A program made the position numbers and the translations under genes. From assembly GCA_951394045.1 (NCBI GenBank), contig OX595988.1, positions 3,239,352 through 3,303,351 of the forward strand: a stretch of 64,000 bases of DNA, read 5' to 3'. Positions 23,025 through 33,220 of the stretch are shown piece by piece; the first letter of the stretch is position 1; the number at the start of each line of letters is the position of its first letter. This DNA comes from Nitzschia sp. DOCU1 (lineage: Eukaryota > Bacillariophyta > Bacillariophyceae > Bacillariales > Bacillariaceae). The notes below the pieces were generated by a model. It was not told the origin of the DNA. It did not search any database and was given only the letters and a program-made list of their open reading frames with translations.

Positions 23025-24698
23025 ATGGAAAGATACGACGAATTGCTAGGCGACGATATTCTCTTGGATGGAGAGTCCATACTGGATGCTCTTCTCATGG
23101 ATACTTTTTCGAGTTCATCCCATCAGCCACGACCTGATCAGACCCCCGACCCAACGATAGACGAGTGGCCCCACTTCAAAATGACGACCATGCGGAATAT
23201 TCCTGATTCGCCCGTCGCGAGAGCCTCGTCGTCTGAGTCTCGGCAGTCAGAGGACGACGACTTTGAAATTTCTTTTCTTCCTCCCCCAAGCGCTGCCGGT
23301 GGTGGCGAGGATATCGACGCAAAGGACATTGATTCAATGGTGGCACAAGAAATGTTGAAACTATCCATGGAAGATCGAGAAAAAGTTTACTATGACGTGC
23401 ATGGAGTCTCTAGCCCCATTCAGGAGACCCCTGAACTTATCCAGAATAGTTTAGAGCAACTCGACCACGAGCTGAAACAGGTGGAGCACGATTTCCCCGC
23501 ATATCAAAAGGCTCTCTCCATGGACTCGGCCTACGTCCAAAATCCTAAGTTTCGATTGATGTTTCTACGCGCTGACCGTATGGATCCCAAACTGGCGGCG
23601 CAACGAATAGGACGGCATTTCCAAGCCAAGCTCGAATTGTTTAGGAGTGAGTTGTTAGTCAAGGACATTACGCAGGATGATCTGGACGCAGAAGCAATCA
23701 AGTCTCTGTACGACGGATCGAGTCAGTCTCTGCCAGAAAGAGATCGGGCGGGCCGGTTGATTATTGTTTCCTGTTTGCATTCATTGGAGGTCAGTTTGGA
23801 AGCCAAGTTGCGGCGCGTCCTTTATTTCACCATGGCCGAGGCAGAGGATGACGAGACACAGCGCATGGGGTGTGTTGGGGTCAGCTATTTGGTGGGCGAC
23901 AGGTTGAACTTTGCCACGTTGGCCCATCGGAGAGAATGGAATTCAAAACTATCAACATTTTTACGTGCACTACCCATTCGCTTCGATGCAATGCATTTCT
24001 GTCACGACTCGCTGGCGTGGAGACCAATGTTTGCATTTTTCAAGATTGCAGCAACCATGTCTACTCGCGTGCGGATACGAGAGCATTACGGAAGCCGATC
24101 GGATTGCTTGCTCAGCCTCGGAGCATTTGGGGTTCCTACCTCTGACTTTCCTGTGGCGGAGGATGGAACGAGATTGATAGACGCTCACGTTGATAAGTTT
24201 TGCAAACGGCGGGTATTGGAGCGACTGCGCAAGCAAGACAAGACAAAAGATGACCAGCGATTCGTTGGTGCGTCCAATAGAGGGACTTACAGCAACGAGC
24301 CCCGGCAATTGGCTAGGGTTGGTACTCCAGGGCGAAGCGATGTTTTGCTGGGACGCGGTAAGGCGTGCTACCACCACGTTGGGAACCTTCGCCTACGTAA
24401 ATGGATCGAATATCGACGTGCGGAATATGAAGTTGCTGGGTTTTCCGACAAGCAACGGATTAGCGGCGAAATTGTTGAGCTTGTAAAAGAATCGACCGGA
24501 CGATTTTTGAAAGACGACGGCGCTGGATGGATCGAGGTAGAGGATAGTGTCGCCAAGAGGAAAGTTGCGCATGCCTTCCGCACTTTGAGAGGCAATTCTA
24601 GGAGCACTGGTGCCGAAAATAAGCGCCCCACCACGGATGGGCAAAGCGCAGGCAGCCGCGAGATGAAGGGCCAGGAAAGGAATCGGTCCAAGGCATAA
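23025..24698 (+). CDS. SEC14/CRAL-TRIO plus DUF6824 protein, copy B
   Basis: Intronless, 557 residues, start MERYDELLGDD. The N terminus is acidic and disordered. It is followed by the diatom-type helix DREKVYYDVHGVS (about residue 116), a CRAL-TRIO N-terminal helix bundle (FRLMFLRADRMD, about 183), the lipid-binding SEC14 fold (RDRAGRLIIV through SLGAFGVPTSDFP, about 240-385), a basic linker, and DUF6824 at about 432-530 (SDVLLGRGKACY, GNLRLRKWIEYR, GRFLKDDGAGWIEVED, VAHAFRTLR). SEC14 folds bind phosphoinositides or other lipids; the DUF6824 function is unknown. It is the closest relative of copy C, with which it shares 3' flanking DNA. Confidence 0.92.
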   Translation: MERYDELLGDDILLDGESILDALLMDTFSSSSHQPRPDQTPDPTIDEWPHFKMTTMRNIPDSPVARASSSESRQSEDDDFEISFLPPPSAAGGGEDIDAKDIDSMVAQEMLKLSMEDREKVYYDVHGVSSPIQETPELIQNSLEQLDHELKQVEHDFPAYQKALSMDSAYVQNPKFRLMFLRADRMDPKLAAQRIGRHFQAKLELFRSELLVKDITQDDLDAEAIKSLYDGSSQSLPERDRAGRLIIVSCLHSLEVSLEAKLRRVLYFTMAEAEDDETQRMGCVGVSYLVGDRLNFATLAHRREWNSKLSTFLRALPIRFDAMHFCHDSLAWRPMFAFFKIAATMSTRVRIREHYGSRSDCLLSLGAFGVPTSDFPVAEDGTRLIDAHVDKFCKRRVLERLRKQDKTKDDQRFVGASNRGTYSNEPRQLARVGTPGRSDVLLGRGKACYHHVGNLRLRKWIEYRRAEYEVAGFSDKQRISGEIVELVKESTGRFLKDDGAGWIEVEDSVAKRKVAHAFRTLRGNSRSTGAENKRPTTDGQSAGSREMKGQERNRSKA

Positions 24699-26500
24699 TG
24701 ATAGAAGCGTGATAGATGAGAACTACCAAGCCGAGATTAACAGCGCTCCGGCGAATGAAGAGATCGGCTCCTCTTAGACCGTCAAGGTAGTTGCTAACAT
24801 CATTGGCAATTGTAGTCCATTCTAGCTACAACCCTTGCACCCGGAGTAGGCGAGGCTAGACGGACAGAATTGTTAAAGATGAATGGTAGCAATTGTTTCG
24901 ACCATTTCGACGAACCTATAATATCGCGCCCCCGCAACAAGCTTTTTTGCCACGACATGCTGATAGAAGATGGTAGGTGTGGAGACCAGCGATGATGTGT
25001 TCTTTAATAAGTAGTCTAGTCTAACTACTAGTACTACTGGTGTCTCTCTCTAGAGTGCAGCATGTGAAAGCATGTTTGTGGTACTCATTACAATAATCAG
25101 TATGAACATCACTATTACTACTATATCTTGTCTCTACTAGTAGTAGGTGACGAAGTGCAAGTGGCACTGTAGTAGCTATCTGGTACATTATTGGTAAAAT
25201 GAGACCGGGATCGTATTTTCTGGTAGCCCGGCCACACCGTCTACATAGTCCTGCATCATAGGCATGTACGTATATTTCTGACGTAGACGCAGCGAACGAT
25301 AAGAAAACCATATTTTGCAAGGATCCTGGAACGGAGTTTTGCCTAGCAAATCTCATGGGAATTTTTGGAGTCCTCGAGGTACTCCCCGCATGATATTCAA
25401 TGGCGGGACAAAAATTATACCGACTTGGGATTCCCCTTTGCAGCCGCCGGCTGCTTGGTACGACTGGCACGAATAAGACATGACTCACGCGAACAAGGCT
25501 ACACCGCCACCGAAGCTGCCGCTATGATATGATGAAATCGTCGGCACCACTATTTCTACGAAGTCACCGCCGCTGCCACTAGTAGCAAACCACCCACTAT
25601 TTCTCCTTGTGCACGGCGGCGATGTGCAAGATGCACCCCCCTCTACGATACTGCAAGAAAGCAAGACAACAAACTCGTCCGTCCCTAAATGGCAGCTGCG
25701 CCTCCATTCTAAGAATAATCTAGTAGCTAGTCGACCAGTAAAAACAAAAAGCTAGAGTTCATTGTTACTGGCTGTAATCCTGCTGGTGGTTGTCCTCGTC
25801 CATCATTCTCTGGACTCCACCAGCAACACCTGACCTTGTTTGATTCCTGCCCCATTCTTTCTACTTGTTCTTCATTCGTTCATTCCTTCCTTTATGATGG
25901 ATTTATCGTTCCTTCGCGCCCCTTATCATTGCTCTCTAATTCTTTTGAAATTGTATCCCAAGTAGGGATTGTGCTGAACAGTGTTTTGACATGCACAATC
26001 CCTGGTCGTGGCTTGTCGCGGCATTTCCGTTTCCGTGGTGGAGGAATACAAATGAGGACTGCTACTTTTGTCGTGGTCGCCGTCTTTCTGATCTTCTTCA
26101 ATTGCTGGATGATTGTTGTTGGGTGCTGCAATATTCTTGATGGTGATTTGTGCATCTTCCTATAATAGCCAAGACAAGAAAAGCAGTGAGTAAAGGAGTT
26201 GGTGAGCGATTCCATCCACCTTCATCCCACTACTGAATGTGACCCAGCACGCTTACCTTCAGTATAACCCAATAGTTGTTCAGATCAAAACACCCGCCGC
26301 CAACTTTTATGTTGACTGGACTTGACTCAGGGCATTGGTGGTCATCGGCGGAAACTTTCATGCCTTTGGTCTTGTAGTAGAAAGCTGGCAGGGAGGGAGT
26401 AATTGGCCCGAATGCACATGGCTGTCCCCTTCTAATAAACACGACTGCAAGCACAGCAATTTATCGTCTTGCATTCAAATATTATCGGATATTTACCCAC

Positions 26501-28172
26501 GAGACCGAATTCGGTCTCAGAGACCGAATTCAGTCTCGCTTAACTACTTACATACCTCTACAGCCGTTGAGTTTCAATAATTTTCTCCATTAATGTATAT
26601 CTGAATCACATTTGTATTGGGTTGGATTCGGCATAAAAAGGCCGCATTCGTGTAGAGGGAAAAGCCGCGCAGATAGCTTTTTGTGAACCGAAAGTGGAAA
26701 TTTTTTGCGCGCATCATTAAAAATTGGCTCCATCCGAACAAGACCATGGGCATTGGGGCCATCGTTTCTACCCTTTTCACGGATGCTCCACCCATCTGGC
26801 AACATCAGGGTGCGGTAACAATCAACCAGATGGGGTTTGGAAGTTGTCTGGCTTGTTTGGCTTGCGTTTGATGGGTGGAAAAGCCAAGGAAAGTGCCAAA
26901 TGGCAATGCGTTCCCCAACATCGCTGTTTCTGCTGGAAAGTTGGTGGTAATTGAAAACAAGGGCCCCATTGATGGCTCTTTTCGACCCTATTGGTTGCCA
27001 AGAGCAACACTGGACTTCAGTGGAGGAAGAAAGGCTGCAGAAAGAATGCTGGCAGCGTTTCAGCCAAGGATACTCGGGCCCCCCTGATGAACTTGGCGGC
27101 TGTCAACTACTGTCCCCATGGTTCACCCCCCTGAAACTGTCCCACAACCATCAGGGACAGTCATGGAAGTAGCTGGGAGCTCGGGCATGGTATTATTTGC
27201 ATTAGAAAGGGCAGTGGACCCCAAAATGTTGAGCTCCACCTCGCTCAGTGGCGAGAATTTTAAACAACAATCCACCTTTTTGAGCTGTTCTTCATGAGAT
27301 ATGGTGTCAAAAACATTATATCGCCCTTGGCCAACAAACAAAATCAATGAGGGAAGGCGTTTCATGTGATGGGGGCTGGTGTTGAATTGGATTGTAGCTT
27401 TTATATCTACAATCTAAGGACAAAGGCCACGTGCTTTTGCCACTGGATTTCTAGATTGCATGGTGCCCCCTACTGGTTAGAAGGGCTAGTTTCTAGATCA
27501 AGACTTGAGGCTGTTTTATTTGCATTATACTACACAACAATCAATCAACATTCAGAGGATTTGGCGGCTGACTGGTGGCCATTCCACGCTTTCACATGCC
27601 GCAGTGCCAGCACCAAAATGTGCATCATGGTTAAGAATGCAGTCCATATCCTTTGCAATCCAATTGAGACACTTGAATTCGATGCAACCAGTTGGAGACA
27701 TGATCACCAATCCATATTTGAATGAAGAGAAAGATGCGAAAGATGGTCAACAGAAGTGTAAATCCTGCTCAAGGCGCCGACCAACATCCCAAAAAAATGC
27801 ACATTTCAAGGCGCCCAGCTTGTCAAAACTGGGGTCGTTATGCCCGGAGGAAGCATTGTAGGCGTTCACCAAGGGTTGGGGTGATTGCAGATGCACCCTG
27901 GAGCAACCCTGTGTAGATATTGCTTCCCTGAACATTGTATTCAGGTTGAGCAAGCTGTAGATAGTAGAGACTGAATTCGGTCTCGGCAGCCCCTCAACAA
28001 ATTGCCGACCAAAAGTGGTCTCGTTCGTAGCTATAAAGCAAAATAATCATATACATGTTATATATCAAAATAAAGCTTGACAAGAGTAGAGTTAGAATAT
28101 GCTGTCTACAGTTTTGTATACATTGAATGATTTTTAGGTATGGTGGGAAGAACCGAGACCGAATTCGGTCTT
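26501..28172. mobile_element. Possible relic element marked by GAGACCGAATTCGGTCTC palindromes
   Basis: The 18-bp palindrome GAGACCGAATTCGGTCTC occurs at 26501-26518, with near copies at 26520-26537 (one change), 27967-27984 (one change) and 28155-28172 (one change). The enclosed DNA has a different feel from the flanks and contains broken frames on both strands (for example 27123-27365 minus). No transposase motif, long terminal repeat or target-site duplication was recognised, so the mobile label is tentative. Confidence 0.35.
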
Positions 28173-28502
28173 TTTTGCGGGAAAACATCCGTTATCAAGG
28201 TGGCAGTCCATAATAATAATGATGATGACAAGATGATTGTGGTTGTGGTTTTTGTGTGATTGATATACACGTAAAATTTAGCGCACAGCGACTCTCCTCT
28301 ATGGCAGTTCTCAGTAGTAAGTTCTTAGAACTTGTAATTATTCCGATCCATCTCCTCTACATATACTTAAGTAGTAATAACAGTATAACACGTACTGGAA
28401 ATTCTTATACGATACTCGGACGCTCCTACGTCATCATACTCCATCCAAAATTGGAGTATTGGACCCATAGGATAGGGCAAGTGGGAGTATGAAAATGCAA
28501 CG

Positions 28503-28548
28503 AGGGTCTCATTTGCAGTCGTATAAATATCGATGGAAATGAGACCCT
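28503..28548. repeat. 12-bp inverted repeat
   Basis: AGGGTCTCATTT (28503-28514) pairs with AAATGAGACCCT (28537-28548) across 22 bases. The core GGTCTC/GAGACC is the same hexamer as in the palindromes just upstream. Confidence 0.85.
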
Positions 28549-28765
28549 ACCATGAGAAAATAGCGCTACACTCCAAAAAATGAGACCCAATAGCTAAAAG
28601 AGAGTTGTGATTATGCGGTAACTTGGCATCCTTCGTTCTCAACCCCGAACCTTAGCGAAAGTAAAATACTACTATTTAGCAACCCCAGAGAGATTGAAAG
28701 TAGCGACCTTGCATGTTCATGTTTTCATTCTGATAAGGTCATGGAGTCGCCCTCATATCCCTAAA

Positions 28766-28806
28766 GCAAGTACTAGCACGCACCATGCAGTGCTAGTATT
28801 GCTTGC
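28766..28806. repeat. Hairpin with 9-bp perfect core
   Basis: TACTAGCAC (28771-28779) pairs with GTGCTAGTA (28790-28798) over a 10-base loop; outer GCAAG/CTTGC extends the stem after a small bulge. Confidence 0.8.
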
Positions 28807-29287
28807 CTTCGATATACCTACTGAAAGCTAGTAGTTGTAGTACTATGATTGACTATTCCGTACTATAGTAGTTTGTAGTTCTTCCAAGTAGTAGAATCCC
28901 CCGCCATTTTCTTACAAACTGCGATTGGTAAAGTCTTCCAATCATCCCAAAGATTTTAATTCCTCCAATCCTTTTTCATTCGCCAATTGGGGCTCGTGGC
29001 GCTCCCTCCCGCGTCCTCTGCGATGCGGGGGAATTGCGCGCATGCGGGGGATTTCGGACATTTCCCAGATCGTAACCATCATTCCCCAAACTCCCAGGTA
29101 AATCGCTATCGTGGGTAAAACATAACGATGACATCATCATTTGATCGCGACAACAGTGCATTCCCGACGAATAAACGCTCTTTGCTTCGCTTGATGAGAG
29201 TTCGAGAGCTTAACAAAGGAAACATACGACGAATTGCTAGGCGACGATATTCTCTTGGATGGAGGATCGAAACTGGATGCTCTCCTC

Positions 29288-30907
29288 ATGGATACCCGTG
29301 CGAGTTCATCCCATCAGCCACGCCCTGATCAGCCCCCCGACACAACGACTGATGAGTGGGCCCACTTCAAAATGACGACCATGCGGAATATTCCTGATTC
29401 TCCTGTTGTGAGAACCTCGTCTTCCTTGCCGTCTGTGTCTCGGCAGTCACAGGACGACGACTTTGAAATTTCTTTTCTTCCTCCCCCAAGCGCTGCAGAT
29501 GGTGGCGAGGATATCGACGCAAAGGACATTGATTCAATGGTGGCACAAGAAATGTTGAAACTATCCATGGAAGATCGAGAAAAAGTTTACTATGACGTGC
29601 ATGGAGTCTCCAGCCCCATTCAGGAGACCCCTGAACTTATCCAGAATTGTTTAGAGCAACTCGACCACGAGCTGAAACAGGCGGAGCACGATTTCCCCGC
29701 ATATCAGGCCGCTCTCTCCACGGACTCGGCCTACGTCCAAAAGCCTAAATTTCGGTTGATGTTTCTACGTGCAGATCGCATGGATGCCAGACTGGCGGCA
29801 CAACGAATAGGACGACATTTTCAAGCCAAGCTCGAATTGTTTGGGAGTGAGTTGTTAGTCAAGGACATTACGCAGGATGATCTGGATCCAGAAACAATGA
29901 GGGCTCTCTACGATGGATCGGGTCAGTCTCTGCCAGAAAGAGATCGGGCGGGCCGGTTGATTATTGTTTCCTTTTTGCATCAAGCCGAAATCAGTGTGGA
30001 AGCCAAGTTGCGACGAGTCTTTTATGGAATCATGGTTCAAGCAGAAGATGAGGAGACACAGCGCATGGGGTGTGTGGGAATCAGCTATTTGGTGGGCGAC
30101 AGGTTGACCTTTGCCAAGTGGGCCCATCGGAGAGAATGGAATTCGAAACTAGCAACGTTATTCAACGCACTTCCCATTCGCTACGACGCCGGGCATTTCT
30201 GTCACGACTCTCTGGGGTGGAAATCCATATTTGCAATCTTCAAGATTGCAGCGACAATGTCTCATCGAGTGCGGATACGAGAGCATTACGGGAGTCAGTC
30301 GGAGTGTTTGTTCAGTCTCGGAACATTCGGGATTCCTACATCTGACTTTCCTCTGGCGGAGGATGGAACGAGATTGATAGACACTCACGTCAAAAGTTGG
30401 AGCCAACGGAGAGTGTTGGAGCGACTGCGCAAGCAAGACCAGACGAAAGATGGCCAAGAATTCGTTGGTACTTCGATTAAGGGGAGTAACGGCAACGAGC
30501 CCCGGCAATTGGCTCGGGTTGGTACTCCAGGGCGAAGCGATGTTTTGCTAGGACGTGGCAAGGCTTCCTATCAACACGTTGGTAACCTTCGATTACGAAA
30601 CTGGATCGAATATCGACGTGCGGAATATGAAGCTGCAGGGTTTCGCGACAAGCAACGGATTAGCGGCGAAATTGTTGAACTTGTAAAAGAATCGACCGGA
30701 CGGTTTTTGAAAGACGACGGCGCTGGATGGATCGAGGTAGAGGATAGTGTCGCCAAGAAGAAAGTTGCGCATGCCTTCCGCACTATGAGAGGCAATTCTA
30801 GGAGCACTGGTGGTGAAAATAAGCGCGCCACCACGGATTGGCAAAGCACAAGCACCCACGAGATCAAAGGCAAGAAGCGGAATTGGTCCAAAGAACAGCA
30901 AATCTAG
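29288..30907 (+). CDS. SEC14/CRAL-TRIO plus DUF6824 protein, copy C (first ATG lost relative to B)
   Basis: Intronless. From the first in-frame ATG at 29288 it encodes 539 residues. The sequence collinear with the start of copy B is still present from 29216, but the initiator there reads AAG instead of ATG, and a TGA lies upstream at 29195 with no ATG between. So the protein loses about 21 N-terminal residues, uses a non-AUG start, or gains an upstream exon. The rest matches copy B closely: DREKVYYDVHGVS, the CRAL-TRIO fold (RDRAGRLIIVSF, SLGTFGIPTSDFP) and DUF6824 (SDVLLGRGKASY, GRFLKDDGAGWIEVED, VAHAFRTMR). The intact reading frame suggests it is functional. Confidence 0.88.
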   Translation: MDTRASSSHQPRPDQPPDTTTDEWAHFKMTTMRNIPDSPVVRTSSSLPSVSRQSQDDDFEISFLPPPSAADGGEDIDAKDIDSMVAQEMLKLSMEDREKVYYDVHGVSSPIQETPELIQNCLEQLDHELKQAEHDFPAYQAALSTDSAYVQKPKFRLMFLRADRMDARLAAQRIGRHFQAKLELFGSELLVKDITQDDLDPETMRALYDGSGQSLPERDRAGRLIIVSFLHQAEISVEAKLRRVFYGIMVQAEDEETQRMGCVGISYLVGDRLTFAKWAHRREWNSKLATLFNALPIRYDAGHFCHDSLGWKSIFAIFKIAATMSHRVRIREHYGSQSECLFSLGTFGIPTSDFPLAEDGTRLIDTHVKSWSQRRVLERLRKQDQTKDGQEFVGTSIKGSNGNEPRQLARVGTPGRSDVLLGRGKASYQHVGNLRLRNWIEYRRAEYEAAGFRDKQRISGEIVELVKESTGRFLKDDGAGWIEVEDSVAKKKVAHAFRTMRGNSRSTGGENKRATTDWQSTSTHEIKGKKRNWSKEQQI

Positions 30908-31616
30908 CGGCGTGATAGATGGAAACTACCAAGCCGATATTAGCATCGCTCCGGTGAACGATGGGATCGGCCCTCTCAGAGCTTCTCGAAATAGTTGCTA
31001 GCTGGATAGTGCGCACCCCACGCTTTTTAAAATAGCCATCATTGGCCATTGTTAGTCCATTTTGGCGACAACCTTTGCACTCGGAGGAGTCGTCGCCAGA
31101 TAGACATCTTATTCCCGCGCAAATTTGTCTATGAAAGTTTAACGCTCGTTAACGATTTCAGACGTGACCGCTGTGTAATCGTCGAGTTTGACTCATGGAT
31201 TTTGTCGTTCCAAATCCTTTGAACGGATGTTGTTGAGTCTTGTAGACCGAGATTTTCATGGGACATCGCAGTCATGTACAAGCAATAGCACATCTTTGAT
31301 TCTCTTTCACATAGACCGAACGGATCGTTGTTAGCTGCTAGGCCGAAATCGTTCCAAAACTTCCAATTCGTGTTCAACCGGCGACACGAACCACCGACAA
31401 TAATCGGTGATTGATTCATTCATTCGCCTTTCTGATTTCTGCTCGCCGCTATTAATACAACCGCGAGTTGTTTCATCCTACCATTCGTGAATTCCTCTCG
31501 TTCCGCATTGCGAAATAGTTTGGAAACGGGAGACATATCCCCATTGTGATAACGAAATAGAACATCTGGTTCTCAATTGCTCTGTGCGGTGAGACACAAT
31601 CGATAACAACAACAAC
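30908..31616. other. Intergenic; duplicated 3' flank of copy C
   Basis: 30908 to about 31110 aligns with 24700 to about 24870 downstream of copy B, with one insertion of roughly 30-40 bases. The remainder has no supported feature. Confidence 0.6.
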
Positions 31617-33091
31617 ATGACAAAACGTGAGAACGAAAGTGAAAGCGATTCAACGACGCCTCGGCCGGCTACCTTGTTGGTGGGGCCATCATCGCAACTA
31701 CGAGCTCCTTCCAGTTTGCTATCTGGCGCTCTACCGCCGAGCTTACTGCAGCAAGAAGGGGCGGGAGAGATATCAGCATCATCCTCACTCAGCACCAGTG
31801 CTGTCGCCGTGCGTCCTCGGCGGGTGTGGACTATTCAGGACACGGCGTTGAAACGAATCCCCAAGGGATACCCTCCACTTAATCCGCAGTGTACTACCTA
31901 CGTCGGCGATGCATCTCCCTCTGTAGTCGCTGTCCGGATTTCGGAATGTCTTCGGAAACGAAGTATTGCTGTGGAATACGACGATGAAACAGTAAGTATT
32001 ATGATGCTTTCGAGTCACCGAATTGTCGAATCAATCCCTTTTCTAACCTATGTTGTTGCCGTGGTTGTCTTCGACCCCACTAGGTTACAGCGACAGCATT
32101 GACTGTGGATCGCTGCCTTTTTCAGATACAACTTTACAAAGGTAATCCGGAATTGTTTTCACACGGGGTAGTTGTGGAGTGCATGCGGATTTCGGGATCT
32201 GCCATTTCCTTTCACACGGCGTGCCGAGCCATTTTGCAAGCGGCCCTGGGGCAATCGACGGGAGACGACACTAACCGGCCTCTACATCATTGTAACGGGC
32301 TCGAGTACCAGCGTTTGCCTGATGGCTTGATGAATCCGGGGTCGACAGTGGAAAGGAACAAGCGACCAAAACTTAACCCCGAGATATCGGCTGCGAAAGC
32401 CTTGGAGCAGGCGAAGGAATTGGTTCAGAAAGATCGACTTGACACGCAAGTTCTGGGGATGGAAAGTCTGGTTAATCTGACGACGCCTTCCATTTCTGGG
32501 AAAGAGATTTGTACATATGTCAGTCTGCGGCTTCTCATTGATAACCCGGACTGGTTGATCAGCCGAGTTACCTTGGACGACGAGGTGGAAGGAGTATTGA
32601 GCACTTTTGGATCGGCGTTGCTCGAAAAGAATGTCACCCATTCGACTATTGGAGGGGAGATTACGGCGGATGAGGGTCGTCATGCATCCAAGATACGCGC
32701 CTTTGGTCTCCGGGCTTTGTGCAACGCTCTGAGTAACATGTCCGAAACGAAGAAGCTTGGAAAGATCTTGCGAAACTACGACTCGCATCCTCTGACCGAG
32801 AAGGCATTTCTGGATAGCTTGGTGGAAGATCTCAAGGGCGTGAATCGCCCGCCTAGTTTGGTACAGGCCGGAACTAACACACTGGCGTCTGTCCACGAAG
32901 CTGCCCTTGCCGTTCGTATCCTACGGCTCTTGGGCGAGCATTCGGAACAGGTCCAAGCAATCTTACAGTCGGATGTTGTCTTGGAGCGATTGGAAATTGC
33001 ACGAACAACAGGCCGCGCGACGCATATGGTTTTGCAACAAGAAGCAGAACGAACATACGCCAAGCTCACAGAAGACATACGATCGTGCTAG
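31617..33091 (+). CDS. Conserved hypothetical protein, helical-repeat-like C terminus
   Basis: Two exons, 31617-31991 and 32084-33091 (intron 92 bp, phase 0), 460 residues. After a disordered Ser/Thr/Pro-rich N terminus comes a compact segment spanning the intron (RISECLRKRSIAVEYDDET then VTATALTVDRCLFQIQLYKG and VVECMRISGSAISFHTACR). Its alternating strand pattern suggests an alpha/beta domain, somewhat like a kinase-associated KA1 module, but that is a guess. The C-terminal 250 residues are helical with Leu periodicity, like HEAT or armadillo repeats. It sits inside the SEC14-DUF6824 cluster but shares no domain with it. Confidence 0.8.
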
Positions 33092-33220
33092 ACATGTAAG
33101 TCATACCTAATCCGTTAGAGATAATAACATCAAAGCATGTCTTGCTAAAATATCATCGTAGTGGTGGTCAAAGCTATGAAACTTGTGTTGCCGCTCCATG
33201 GTGGATTTCTCCTGCTGGCG

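Larger units (their letters stand above)
24699..29287. other. Gene-poor region between copies B and C
   Basis: No supported gene in 4.6 kb. 24699-24870 is homologous to the flank after copy C. 26501-28172 is a block marked by repeated palindromes (separate entry); hairpins lie at 28503-28548 and 28766-28806. Many short overlapping frames on both strands show no domain. 29216-29287 is homologous to the first codons of copy B. Confidence 0.5.

Noticed and set aside
26501..28172. PiggyBac, hAT or retroelement coding sequence inside the palindrome-framed block
   Set aside because: No catalytic or zinc-finger motif could be read in any frame; only the palindromes support an element.
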